Shown here: piece after piece, positions 16,009 through 24,775 of the stretch | Position numbering within the stretch: position 1 is the stretch's first letter | How the letters are laid out: each line of letters opens with the position of its first letter | Source of the DNA: Bacillota bacterium | GTDB taxonomy: Bacteria > Bacillota > Clostridia > Christensenellales > Aristaeellaceae | Assembly (NCBI GenBank): GCA_029548395.1 | Contig: JAKPNM010000039.1 | Location: forward strand, 1 to 55,719 | Reading direction: 5' to 3' | Length of the DNA: 55,719 bases | Program-made: the position numbers and the translations under genes | The notes under the pieces: model-generated | Told to the model about the DNA's origin: nothing | The model's database searches: none | What the model saw: only the letters and a program-made list of their open reading frames with translations

Positions 16009-18459
16009 TTATTCAACAATGCTGATCGTCTTTGTCAAATCGCCCACGGTGACAAGATGTTCGCCGGGCTGGTCAATCGTCAGCGTCATCTCCACCACAC
16101 GCCAGTCGCCGCCGTTGACGGCCATGATTTTCTCCGCAATCACAACGTCATCGCACTTGGCCTGCACGGTGGTGATGCCGTCATCTCCGTTGTTCCACAG
16201 CAGCACATACGCGGTGAAGGGTTCTCCGGCTTTGGTTTCAATGACGGACTCATAGCTGGTTCTGGTGGAACCGCCGGACTCGGTAACCACCTCATGTATG
16301 GCGCGCGGAAGCACCAGGGTATCGTACACAAATTCAGGTTTCGCGCCATACCTCATACCGTAGCGATACTGGATCAGGGGATCGCCCCAGTTGTTGGGAA
16401 CCGTGTTGTTCTCACTGGTCTTCATCATCGCCAGCAGCATCATGCGCACCCAGGGATGCGCCCCCTGGTCGCCGGCAAGATCCTTCCACTGCGCTGAATT
16501 TGCGGCGGAATCACGCGGAAGCTCCTTGACAACCATGCCGGAAGGCTCGGCCTCGCCAAAGAGCAGCTGCGCAAAAACAATGGGCTCCGTGGTGGTAATA
16601 AAGCCTCCGGCGCCGGTGCCGTGATCCGCAGAGCGGGAGAAGGTCAAGGCCAGCAGCGCATCTGCGTTTTCGACCAAATAGGTGGTGGGATCTGCCGTAT
16701 TCGCAACAATCACCAGCTTCTTTCCGGCGTCTTTCGCATCATCTATGATCTGCTCGGCCGCATCGTTGATCTGTGTGCAGTCCGCAATGACAACGTCAGC
16801 GTCTGCAATCTCATCCACCAGCACGGCATAATCCGGGAGCACCTTTTTGTAGCCTTCCAGCGTAATCGCGGAGGCGGTGGAATTGATGTACACCTTGACG
16901 CCCCTTTCAAGAGGCAGGAGGTCGTTCTCGTTTTTGATCAGGATGGCGGATTCGGCCTGCAGCTGCCGCTCAAGCGCTACCACTTCGGGATTGCGCGCGG
17001 CAGCCAGCGTCTCGCTGTCCACCACGTCCCAGGGCTGCGCGATATATTCGGCGGAAGCGGTGAGCGACAAGGCATATTCCACATCGGAATAGGGATTCTC
17101 AAACAAGCCCAGCTCGAACTTGTCCCTCAGCACGCGATAGCAGGTCTCATAGGCGCGCTCCTCTGTGATCAGGCCTTCCGACAGCGCGGCTTCGATGGCG
17201 CCGCGGTTCGCCTGGCCGCCGTGCCCGTCGCTGTCATAATCCGCCGCAAACGCGCCGATCTGGTCAAGGCCGAGATTGATGGTGAACGCATAGCGCTCAG
17301 GAATCGACAGGGTCAAAAGCTCAACACCGTCCACCGTGGTGCCGCCGGAGTTGTGATCCCCCTGATCACCCCAGTCAGAGACGATGATCCCTTTAAACCC
17401 AAGGGTCTTGCGCAGATAATCCATGGTTTCCTTGTCATAGTCAACGTGCACGGTATTGGTAAGGCCGGTGCCGTACCCATTGGTCATGACCCATTTGGGG
17501 TTGGCCTGCAGCGCAATCTCCCACGCTTTCATCCAGTTGTCCACAGTCTGGGCGTCGCTGCGCGCATTCTGGAAGGAGGAATCGCCCCCGCGCGCAATAA
17601 AGTGTTTCATGCACGCCTGCGTGCCGCCTTCTACCTGGATAGCTTCAACCTCGGCTTTGGTCATGGCGCCCGCGTATTCCGGATCCTCACCGTTCCAGCT
17701 GCCAAGCTCCTGGCCATAGGGATGCAGCACCATGTGGATGCCCACCGCACGGCTTTCAAGAGAATATTGCGTCCACAGCTTGGTGGAAAGCTCAAGATTG
17801 TTCGCTGCGCCAAAAGCGTCGTGTGCGGTATCGATCATGCCGCCCCAGGCGTTGTACTGGCGGTCGTTTGAGATGACAATCGGCATTCCCAGCCGGGTAT
17901 CTTCGCCCAAAGCCTGCATGGCATTGTGAAAGACGATTTGCTGGGCGGGCGTGCCGTTGGTGTTGTCCAAATGGGTGGTGATCTTCAGTGCGTTGATGTA
18001 ATACCACATGGACCTGGATTCGAACCTTGCGCCCTCCTCTGCGGGCACGGTGCTCTCCGTGGAGAACATGTAACGGCTGTCATTAAAATCCACGCCCTGG
18101 GGATTGCCGCAGGTGTTCACATGGTAGAACAGGCCGGCTTTTTCCTCCAGCGTCAGCTGGCTGTACAGATCGTTCACGCGGGCGTCCGCGTCCTTGCGCC
18201 AGTCCTCATACACATCCAGCTTGCCGTTGCCGTTCAAGTCCTTGAACTTCAATCCGTCGATTTCCAGAATGGTCGTCACGCCATTCAGGTAGCCCAGTTC
18301 AGCCTGCGCATCCCTTGCGGGAATGAGGGTAATGGCCGCATTGACCTCCTCATAGCTCGTGAATCTGGCTGCGCCGCCAGGTTCCCCCGCAAAAGCGGAG
18401 AGGCTGAGGCTGCCCAAAAGCATGGCCACAGCAAGAAGCAGAGATAGTTTTCTCATCAT
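16009..18459 (-). CDS. Secreted GH3-family glycosidase (divergent subfamily), tandem copy 3
   Basis: Exported 816-residue GH3 protein and first gene of the tandem array. Signal peptide MMRKLSLLLAVAMLLGSLSL with likely cleavage after SAFA; EF-hand-like loop DLNGNGKLDVYEDWR at residue 74; GH3 barrel with nucleophile Asp362 in IIVSDWG; KHFIARGGDSSFQNAR (about 285-300); second GH3 domain beginning near SAILIKNENDLLPL; C-terminal Ig-like domain with GEPFTAYVLLWNNGDDGITT. The ribosome site AAAGGTGG precedes two consecutive ATGs (18459 and 18456). Its promoter carries a box almost identical to that of the CBM9-like gene upstream, which suggests common control by the YesN-type regulator at 19869. No terminator is evident between it and copy 2, so some read-through is possible. 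Confidence 0.85.
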   Translation of the reverse strand: MMRKLSLLLAVAMLLGSLSLSAFAGEPGGAARFTSYEEVNAAITLIPARDAQAELGYLNGVTTILEIDGLKFKDLNGNGKLDVYEDWRKDADARVNDLYSQLTLEEKAGLFYHVNTCGNPQGVDFNDSRYMFSTESTVPAEEGARFESRSMWYYINALKITTHLDNTNGTPAQQIVFHNAMQALGEDTRLGMPIVISNDRQYNAWGGMIDTAHDAFGAANNLELSTKLWTQYSLESRAVGIHMVLHPYGQELGSWNGEDPEYAGAMTKAEVEAIQVEGGTQACMKHFIARGGDSSFQNARSDAQTVDNWMKAWEIALQANPKWVMTNGYGTGLTNTVHVDYDKETMDYLRKTLGFKGIIVSDWGDQGDHNSGGTTVDGVELLTLSIPERYAFTINLGLDQIGAFAADYDSDGHGGQANRGAIEAALSEGLITEERAYETCYRVLRDKFELGLFENPYSDVEYALSLTASAEYIAQPWDVVDSETLAAARNPEVVALERQLQAESAILIKNENDLLPLERGVKVYINSTASAITLEGYKKVLPDYAVLVDEIADADVVIADCTQINDAAEQIIDDAKDAGKKLVIVANTADPTTYLVENADALLALTFSRSADHGTGAGGFITTTEPIVFAQLLFGEAEPSGMVVKELPRDSAANSAQWKDLAGDQGAHPWVRMMLLAMMKTSENNTVPNNWGDPLIQYRYGMRYGAKPEFVYDTLVLPRAIHEVVTESGGSTRTSYESVIETKAGEPFTAYVLLWNNGDDGITTVQAKCDDVVIAEKIMAVNGGDWRVVEMTLTIDQPGEHLVTVGDLTKTISIVE

Positions 18460-18518
18460 CCATCCACCTTTCCTTTTGTTTCTCTTTGTCGGAGAGCAAA
18501 CCTCTCCCCCATGCTTCC

Positions 18519-18577
18519 ATCATAAGCCGCAATGCTGCATCGACGCGCAGGAAATTCAGGCACAAAAACCGTAAAAT
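18519..18577 (-). promoter_or_regulatory. Promoter and CAGGCAC box of GH3 copy 3
   Basis: On the minus strand TATGAT (18519-18524) lies 60 nt before the ATG. The plus-strand sequence GAAATTCAGGCACAA (18551-18565), followed by ACCG and AAAAT, matches the box upstream of the CBM9-like gene at 19460 in 15 of 15 positions and at a similar distance from the -10. The start-to-box distance is 92 nt here and 93 nt there. Confidence 0.65.
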
Positions 18578-18623
18578 CCTTTATATGTCACCGGAAACAG
18601 GAAGATCTTGTCCCAACTGCATG

Positions 18624-18656
18624 AAAAAACGGGCAGGCTGTATCGTCTGCCCGTTT
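18624..18656 (-). terminator. Terminator of the CBM9-like gene
   Basis: Ten-bp stem AAACGGGCAG / CTGCCCGTTT with a 10-nt loop, followed by a run of T on the minus strand, 18 nt after the stop codon. Confidence 0.85.
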
Positions 18657-18674
18657 GGAGGTTCATTGAATGAA

Positions 18675-19460
18675 CTATTCAACCAATGTCACTGAACCCC
18701 ACAGGCTCGGGTTGGTATTGATCTTATAATTGCCGGTCCACGCCATTTGCGGAATGTATTCCGTGCCGGGGCAGGGATAATCGATATCGGTGATGGCGAA
18801 GTTACAGGAGAGCGTATCGCCCGCCGCGGGGACATATACACTGATCCTGTCGTTGGTAAAGCAGGTCCACGGAATCACAGCTTCCCAGTTAAAGCCGGCG
18901 ATGGTCATTTCTATGGCGCATGCAAAGCCATCCAGCACGCTTTCGCCGCCATCCATGCCCTTGCTGACAAAACGCTGACGCGCATCCTTGGGCACCATGG
19001 AGCGGTCAATCGCGGTGTCCCAATATCCCTCAATCATCACGAAATATACCAGGAAGTCATTCGTTGCATATTCCGCGCGCTCCGGATCAGCCCCCGGATC
19101 GGTCGAGATGTACAGCTTCAAATTGTCCTGCCCGTCGATCGGCAGCATCTCAATCGCGCCCAGCGGCGTATCCTCCGTGACTTCAGCGGCCATATACAGG
19201 TTTTCTTCATCCCAGGCAAGGTAGAAATTCGCAGAGCAATCCTCCGCGCCTTTCCAGACGACCCCGTCGCGAATGATTTGACTTACATCCGCTACGACGG
19301 CAGGAGAATCCAAATTCCAATCATCCAGCTTGCCATCGATCACGATCCCCTGCGCTTTGCGGGCCGTAATGCCGGGGCGGACTGCTTCCTCAGCCAGCGC
19401 AGGGATCACCAGCATCAAAGCCGTCATTGCTCCGGCAAATATTCTCATCAGTTTGCTCAT
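18675..19460 (-). CDS. Secreted CBM9-like carbohydrate-binding protein
   Basis: Exported protein of 261 residues made of one family-9-like carbohydrate-binding module and no catalytic domain. After the signal peptide (MSKLMRIFAGAMTALMLVIPALA) comes IDGKLDDWN, then ANFYLAWDEENLYMAAEVTEDTP, the strand pair typical of CBM9/DOMON-type sandwiches, and a closing NPSLWGSVTLVE. A paralogue with the same ending lies at 39156-39971. The start at 19460 is chosen because AAAGGAG lies 10 nt upstream and a signal peptide follows directly. It is transcribed alone and divergently from the YesN-type regulator. It may capture soluble or cell-bound glycan, or serve as an accessory to the secreted GH3 enzymes; binding to cellulose or xylan ends is known for CBM9 but unproven here. 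Confidence 0.8.
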   Translation of the reverse strand: MSKLMRIFAGAMTALMLVIPALAEEAVRPGITARKAQGIVIDGKLDDWNLDSPAVVADVSQIIRDGVVWKGAEDCSANFYLAWDEENLYMAAEVTEDTPLGAIEMLPIDGQDNLKLYISTDPGADPERAEYATNDFLVYFVMIEGYWDTAIDRSMVPKDARQRFVSKGMDGGESVLDGFACAIEMTIAGFNWEAVIPWTCFTNDRISVYVPAAGDTLSCNFAITDIDYPCPGTEYIPQMAWTGNYKINTNPSLWGSVTLVE

Positions 19461-19522
19461 GCGCGTTGTGCTCCTTTCGTCAGCAGAAGGTTCAATCTGT
19501 CTTTTTATTCCACTCCAGTATG

Positions 19523-19581
19523 ATTGTAGCATGGGAAAACAGGAAATTTCAGGAAATTCAGGCACAATGACCGGGAAAATC
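19523..19581 (-). promoter_or_regulatory. Extended -10 promoter and CAGGCAC box of the CBM9-like gene
   Basis: On the minus strand TGCTACAAT (-10 at 19523-19528) forms an extended -10, 63 nt before the ATG. Upstream lies the box GAAATTCAGGCACAA (19553-19567), with an adjacent near-repeat GGAAATTTCA (19542-19551), placed where an AraC-type activator would contact RNA polymerase. The -35 is poor, consistent with activator dependence. Confidence 0.65.
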
Positions 19582-19772
19582 ATGCACCGCGCTGACCTTG
19601 CGAACACCAAGCGGAGAGAGCGTCTTCCTCCCGGCCGGTTCGGAATCATCGTTATCCGACAACTGTTTCATTCATCTCACGACTAATGCTGTAATCTGCA
19701 CATAAGCCGCTCATGATGACGATCGCGCGCTTCAGTTCGAACGCGCTTTTATACAAATAATGGCAACAGGAT

Positions 19773-19836
19773 ATTCCGGCACAGCTTACCCAAAATAACT
19801 GTACTTTGCTGTTTTGCCTTGCTTTTATGATATAAT
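19773..19836 (+). promoter_or_regulatory. Promoter of the YesN-type regulator with CCGGCAC box
   Basis: ATTCCGGCACA (19773-19783) lies upstream of TTGCTG (19806-19811) and TGATATAAT (-10 at 19831-19836, extended type, spacing 19). CCGGCAC begins 93 nt before the start codon, exactly as at the sensor kinase gene at 40236. Autoregulation is inferred. Confidence 0.65.
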
Positions 19837-19868
19837 AAAGCAAACACACAGTTCATGGAGGAACCCAC

Positions 19869-21338
19869 ATGTATCGCGTGCTGATTGTCGATGATGAGAT
19901 GCCAGCCCTGCGTTTTGTGTGGAACATTATCAATCAGTTTGCCACAAGCTTCAAGGTGGAGGGAACGGCAACAAGCGGAGAACAGGGACTGGAGTTTCTG
20001 AGCAAACACCCTGTGGATTTGCTGATTACAGATATCAGCATGCGCGGCATGTCGGGCATTGAGCTTGCGCAGCGCGCCAGGCAGCTGGCGCCCGGCATCC
20101 ATATCATCATCATCAGCGGCTATGGCGAGTTTGAGTATGCCCAGGGCGCGATCCAGGCCGGTGTGGACGATTATTTGCTCAAGCCCGTGAGCATCAGCAA
20201 AATGACCGCTGTGCTCAATTCCATTCAGGAAAGGCTGGATGCGGCGACCGCCAGCATTTCCGCGACGCTCCTGCCAGCGATTGCATGTGGCAGCGCCTAT
20301 TCCCAGGAGGACCTCGAAAAACTATATGGTCAGAGTAAATACCGCTTCGCATATATCCGCTGGGGCAATCTGGACATGATGCTCAGCATGAAGCTTGGCG
20401 CAAGCTCTCTGGTGATCCCGGGTCACAAGTTTTTTCAGGTGCTTCGCGGGCGCGATGACGATGAACGCATCCTCGTTGCTGCGGAAGGCCCCCTGGAGGA
20501 GTTTTTAACCAATCTCAGCGTGTATATCACACAGCCTGGAAGCCTGAATACCTGGACGGCGGTCTATTCTCCCAATCCTCAGCAGATCAAAGCGCTGCCT
20601 GTATTCATTGAGCGGGCGCTGACGGTGATGCATCATCAAACCATTATCGGCAAGCATCAGATCCTCCAAATCAAGGAAAGCGCAAGGGCGCACGAGCAGG
20701 CGCGCCTGTCAATGAGCGAGCTGACGCAGCTGACGCATTTTGTCAGGACAGGCAATCTCAGAATCATAAAAGACCATCTGATTTCCCTTGCCATCGCTTG
20801 GGAGAAGGAACAGATGCCGCAACGACAGGTGTGGCATTTGGGCCGGCAGCTGATTCATCAAATCGCGCTCGTGAACCCTTCCATATTTACACGCCTTGAA
20901 AAAGTCCTGCTTGAATACAATGAGCTGATCCGGTATGCAAATTCATATGGAGAACTGATGTCCGGCTTATATTCCCTGCTTTTTGACAACGGCAACATCC
21001 GTGACAAGAAACTCTCCACACAGGAATTGTTCAATCACGCCCGGCGGTACATTGATGAAAACTATGCCCGGCCTTTGGGCATGCAGAGTGTTTGCGACGA
21101 ATTGGGCATCTCGCCAACCTACCTCAGCCGCCTCTTCCGCAAACACAGCGACACCACCTTCAACGCATACCTGACCCGCTGCCGGATGGAGGCCGCCGTA
21201 CAGCTTATGCGGGAAAAGCCCAATCTGCTGCTTCGGGACGTGGCCGCCTGCGTAGGCTATGATGATTCCTCCTATTTCGCAAAGGTGTTCAGGCAATACA
21301 CCGGCAAAAAGCCCTCTCAATATATCCCGGAAGAATGA
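19869..21338 (+). CDS. YesN-type response regulator (receiver plus AraC DNA-binding domain)
   Basis: Cytoplasmic two-component regulator of 489 residues. The receiver domain (1-120) has the acidic pair Asp8-Asp9, the phosphorylation site Asp55 in LLITDISMRG, and Lys in DDYLLKPVS. A long linker follows, and the C-terminus has an AraC-type double helix-turn-helix (LGMQSVCDELGISPTYLSRLF and LRDVAACVGYDDSSYFAKVF, ending KKPSQYIPEE). Such regulators pair with YesM-type kinases, usually encoded next door; none is adjacent here. The only such kinase in the window is at 40236, and its promoter matches this one. The start has AGGAGG-like GGAGGA 8 nt upstream. It converges on the GH2 gene with a 47-nt gap. 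Confidence 0.92.
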   Translation: MYRVLIVDDEMPALRFVWNIINQFATSFKVEGTATSGEQGLEFLSKHPVDLLITDISMRGMSGIELAQRARQLAPGIHIIIISGYGEFEYAQGAIQAGVDDYLLKPVSISKMTAVLNSIQERLDAATASISATLLPAIACGSAYSQEDLEKLYGQSKYRFAYIRWGNLDMMLSMKLGASSLVIPGHKFFQVLRGRDDDERILVAAEGPLEEFLTNLSVYITQPGSLNTWTAVYSPNPQQIKALPVFIERALTVMHHQTIIGKHQILQIKESARAHEQARLSMSELTQLTHFVRTGNLRIIKDHLISLAIAWEKEQMPQRQVWHLGRQLIHQIALVNPSIFTRLEKVLLEYNELIRYANSYGELMSGLYSLLFDNGNIRDKKLSTQELFNHARRYIDENYARPLGMQSVCDELGISPTYLSRLFRKHSDTTFNAYLTRCRMEAAVQLMREKPNLLLRDVAACVGYDDSSYFAKVFRQYTGKKPSQYIPEE

Positions 21339-21385
21339 ACCGGCAGCAAGGCGCAAACTCGTGCTGATCGGCACCTTGCTTGCTG

Positions 21386-24300
21386 TTATCTCAATATTCG
21401 TCTTTGCAGGGACCTCGCCTGCTCCATCAGGTCAAGGTTCCCATGGAAGGGCGCCAGGATATAGCCGTAATGATACGCCGGTTCATCAGGCAAATACTGC
21501 TCGTGGGGACCGATGCGCGACCAGGAATCATCGCCGCCCAGGCCGATTTGAACCGCATTGATGCGCAAGACCGTTTCCTCAATCGCGCGCAATTCATGGG
21601 GATGCACTGCCCGGTCCAGCTCCTCAGCAGTATAATGAAGCGCGCTGAATTCAAAAGGATCGCCCGTTGTCACAACCTGCAGGCCGAAACCATGCCCATC
21701 CGTCAAAGCCAGCGCCCGCGTGCCGACATGGTTTCCCGTCTCGGATGACTGGACATAAGGAAAGAAGTTGTCCGTCACAGTGCGCTCAAAGCGTCCAACC
21801 CGCGTACCCTTCCAGCGGTCAATATAGGTTTCCTCCGGCCCGTTGCCGAACCAAACAAGTTGTTCAAATCCTTCAGGCAGGCGCATGGACATCCCTGCCA
21901 CGGGCAAATACACAAGCTTGTCATTATATTTGGGAACGATGGTGACATCAGCGGCTACGAAGCCCTCGCCATACACAGTATAGCGCGTATGAAGTTCCGT
22001 GCCGTTCAGCGCCGGGTAGTTTCCCTCAATCTCAAGGATGAGCATCCCGTCCTTTGAATCATCCACAGAAAAGCGGCGAACCTCATAACCGCCCTTTTCC
22101 TTCCACATGCCGATATACACATTCAATCCGGCGCCAAAAGCGCGGTCATTGTCTGTGCCGGCGCGGAAGAAATCCCCCTGCGGCCCTTCATTCTCCACAA
22201 GCAGGCTGCGCCACGCGCCATGTGCATCACGCCCCTGGCAGCGCACAATCCGTCCCAAGGGTTCGGAGAACGAGAGGCGGAGCCTGTCGGTTTCCACCAC
22301 AATACAGCTGCCGTCACGGTATGATGCCACGGGCGAAGCCGCCCCTTCAGCCGCTTTGACCTGCACAGCAGGGGGCGTGATCTCAAACTGTTCCCAGGCG
22401 ATCTCAAACCCTGCGTTCAGCAAGCCGTCGGGCTGTTTGAGCCGGACTGACAGATCAAGGAAGTATTCCGCGCCGTCCGCTATCGGCATTTCAAAAGGAA
22501 TCAGGATCTCCGCCTCGCCCGGCTGATTGCTCGCCGGATCCACACAGGGGACACTGACAAGCGACCCATCCAGCGCGCCGGATTGAACAACAGCGCCGTC
22601 CCGGAGGATCGACCAGAACACATCATATTTCTCCGCGATGTCTGTGAACAGAAAGAAGTTTTTGACGCGGATATGCCCCCTTGACGCGTCGATCGCCTCA
22701 AACTTCACCTGCTGCTGATGATAGCGCGCCTCCGACACTTCCGGCTGCACCGTTCGATCGGGAAGCAGCAAGCCGGAGGCGCAGAAATTCTCATCGTGCA
22801 CCCGTTCGCCGAAATCGCCGCCATAACCAAAATACCGCGTGCCGTCCCCGGCCACAGCGTAAATCGATTGGTCTATGAAATCCCAGATGAAGCCGCCCTG
22901 CAAATTGCGGTAGGCGTCATAGGCCTGCCAGTATTCATCTAAGTTTCCAAGGGCATTTCCCATGGCATGCTCATATTCACATTCTATCATCGGGGCCGCT
23001 GAGCCGCTCCTCCCGTGCGCTGTGAGCGCGCCGACCCTGCAGTACATGCCGGAATACACATCAATGCCCGTTTCATACATCTCCCTGGCTTGCTCATAAT
23101 GCCAGGGTCGGTCGTATGTGTACTCGTGCAGGATACGTTCAACGCCTTCCGGGTCGGGGTAAGGCTGTACCAGAATCGTGCGCAATATCTCTGGGTTTTT
23201 GCACTCATTCCCAAGCGACCACATGACAACGCTCGGATGGTTGCGGTCGCGGCGAACCATGTTGTATTCCCGGTCAATGACGGACGCGCTCATGTACTGC
23301 GTGATGCGCTCGTTCTCATGAATCATGTTGGAGTGGCATTCCAGGTTTGCCTCATCCACCACATAAACACCGTATTTGTCGCACAGATAGTACCAGTACG
23401 GGCTGTTGGGATAGTGCGATGTCCTGACGGCGTTGAAGTTGTTCTCCAGCATCACGCGAAGGTCTTCTTCCATCACCTCCCTTGTGAGCGCATATCCGTA
23501 TTCCGGATGGGTTTCATGGCGGTTGACGCCGCGGAAGGAGAAGGGCTGTCCGTTGATGCGGATCAGGTCCTGATCGTCTGTTGCGCCTTCATACCAGCCG
23601 GATTCTGTCGTTTTATAGGTGATTTTCCGAAAGCCCACCTGCGCGGACTCGAATACCGTGCCGGCCCGCGTCCTTTCCTCCAGCACCAGCGTATACAGAT
23701 AGGGATCCTCCGCGCTCCACTTGCGCGGCGAGGGAACATCAACCGAAAAATGAAGAGTTTTCTCCTGCCCGGCAGGTATGGTCGCGCTCAGCGTCGTTCC
23801 TTCGAGCGCCACGGGACTGCCGTCCGCGCTGAGCAATGCAAGGCTGATCTCAATCGGCTGAGCCTCGCCTGTATGATTGGTCACGTCCGCAGCAAGAAGC
23901 AGGACGCTGTCTGTGAACGTGTCATCAAAATCGGTCACAATGCTGTAGTCCCGCACGCGCACCTGGGGCGCGGCGTACACATATACATCGCGAAAGATGC
24001 CTGAGAGATCAAAATAATCCTGATCTTCCAGCCAGGACCCGTCACACCAGCGGAATACTTTGACCGCAATGGTGTTCTCCCCGTCAAAGCGCAGGGCCTC
24101 AGTGATGTCAAATTCGCTCGTGGTGAACGAGTCCTCCGCATATCCGATCCGCACGCCGTTGATCCACAGATAAAACGCGGAGTTCACGCCTTCAAAATCG
24201 ATATACACGCGCCGGCCCTCCCAGCCGGCCGGCACGGATAAGCTGCGCCTGTACAAGCCGACCGGGTTATACACTGTCGGCGCTTTGGGCAGATCGCGGG

Positions 24301-24775
24301 GATAGCCGATTCCCTCATTGCCGAAATTGCGGGCGAATTTCTGCGTGGTGTTGGTATAGATGGGATGATCATAGCCCTGCGTCTGCCATACGGAAGGCAC
24401 ATAAATCCTATCCCAGGCGGACGCGTCAAAATCTGTTCGCCAGAAATCCGCATCCGCGCTCCGGTCAAAGGCGTCGGGAGATTCATAAAACGAAAACCGC
24501 CAGTCGGTCTGGCTCAGCAGCAGAAAGTAGGGCGACAGCTCCCTGTGATAGTGAACAGCCGCCTCCACAGCCTGCTGCGCGCTTCCATAGGGGATGGAAC
24601 CGACGCGCGCGGGCTCGCGGCCAATCTGGACAATATCGCAATTGCGCTGACCGACTTCGCCGCGTATATCGCCGTTCCATTCAAGCCCGGTCCAGCAGAC
24701 GCCCTCCCCAAGCGCGCCGGATGACAGCAGCAGGAGCGGAAGGATCAGCAAAGCAATTCTGAAATACTTTTTCAT
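21386..24775 (-). CDS. Secreted LacZ-type GH2 beta-galactosidase-like enzyme
   Basis: Glycoside hydrolase family 2 enzyme of 1129 residues, with a signal peptide (MKKYFRIALLILPLLLLSSGALG) although most LacZ-type enzymes are cytoplasmic. After the jelly-roll and first Ig-like domain, the catalytic barrel contains GVNRHETHPEYGYALT, HYPNSPYWYYLCDKYG, the acid/base Glu524 in WSLGNEC and the nucleophile Glu600 in IECEYEHAMGN. The C-terminal half ends with a large Bgal small-chain domain (GPQGDFFRAGTDNDR onward), as in LacZ. Its ATG overlaps the stop of the adenylating-enzyme gene by 4 nt, so it is the last gene of the long operon and translationally coupled. It probably removes terminal beta-galactose or a related sugar outside the cell. 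Substrate is inferred from family only. Confidence 0.9.
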   Translation of the reverse strand: MKKYFRIALLILPLLLLSSGALGEGVCWTGLEWNGDIRGEVGQRNCDIVQIGREPARVGSIPYGSAQQAVEAAVHYHRELSPYFLLLSQTDWRFSFYESPDAFDRSADADFWRTDFDASAWDRIYVPSVWQTQGYDHPIYTNTTQKFARNFGNEGIGYPRDLPKAPTVYNPVGLYRRSLSVPAGWEGRRVYIDFEGVNSAFYLWINGVRIGYAEDSFTTSEFDITEALRFDGENTIAVKVFRWCDGSWLEDQDYFDLSGIFRDVYVYAAPQVRVRDYSIVTDFDDTFTDSVLLLAADVTNHTGEAQPIEISLALLSADGSPVALEGTTLSATIPAGQEKTLHFSVDVPSPRKWSAEDPYLYTLVLEERTRAGTVFESAQVGFRKITYKTTESGWYEGATDDQDLIRINGQPFSFRGVNRHETHPEYGYALTREVMEEDLRVMLENNFNAVRTSHYPNSPYWYYLCDKYGVYVVDEANLECHSNMIHENERITQYMSASVIDREYNMVRRDRNHPSVVMWSLGNECKNPEILRTILVQPYPDPEGVERILHEYTYDRPWHYEQAREMYETGIDVYSGMYCRVGALTAHGRSGSAAPMIECEYEHAMGNALGNLDEYWQAYDAYRNLQGGFIWDFIDQSIYAVAGDGTRYFGYGGDFGERVHDENFCASGLLLPDRTVQPEVSEARYHQQQVKFEAIDASRGHIRVKNFFLFTDIAEKYDVFWSILRDGAVVQSGALDGSLVSVPCVDPASNQPGEAEILIPFEMPIADGAEYFLDLSVRLKQPDGLLNAGFEIAWEQFEITPPAVQVKAAEGAASPVASYRDGSCIVVETDRLRLSFSEPLGRIVRCQGRDAHGAWRSLLVENEGPQGDFFRAGTDNDRAFGAGLNVYIGMWKEKGGYEVRRFSVDDSKDGMLILEIEGNYPALNGTELHTRYTVYGEGFVAADVTIVPKYNDKLVYLPVAGMSMRLPEGFEQLVWFGNGPEETYIDRWKGTRVGRFERTVTDNFFPYVQSSETGNHVGTRALALTDGHGFGLQVVTTGDPFEFSALHYTAEELDRAVHPHELRAIEETVLRINAVQIGLGGDDSWSRIGPHEQYLPDEPAYHYGYILAPFHGNLDLMEQARSLQRRILR

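Noticed and set aside
21345-21380. AGCAAGG/CCTTGCT hairpin between the convergent regulator and GH2 genes
   Set aside because: No T tract follows on either strand, so I do not call it a terminator.
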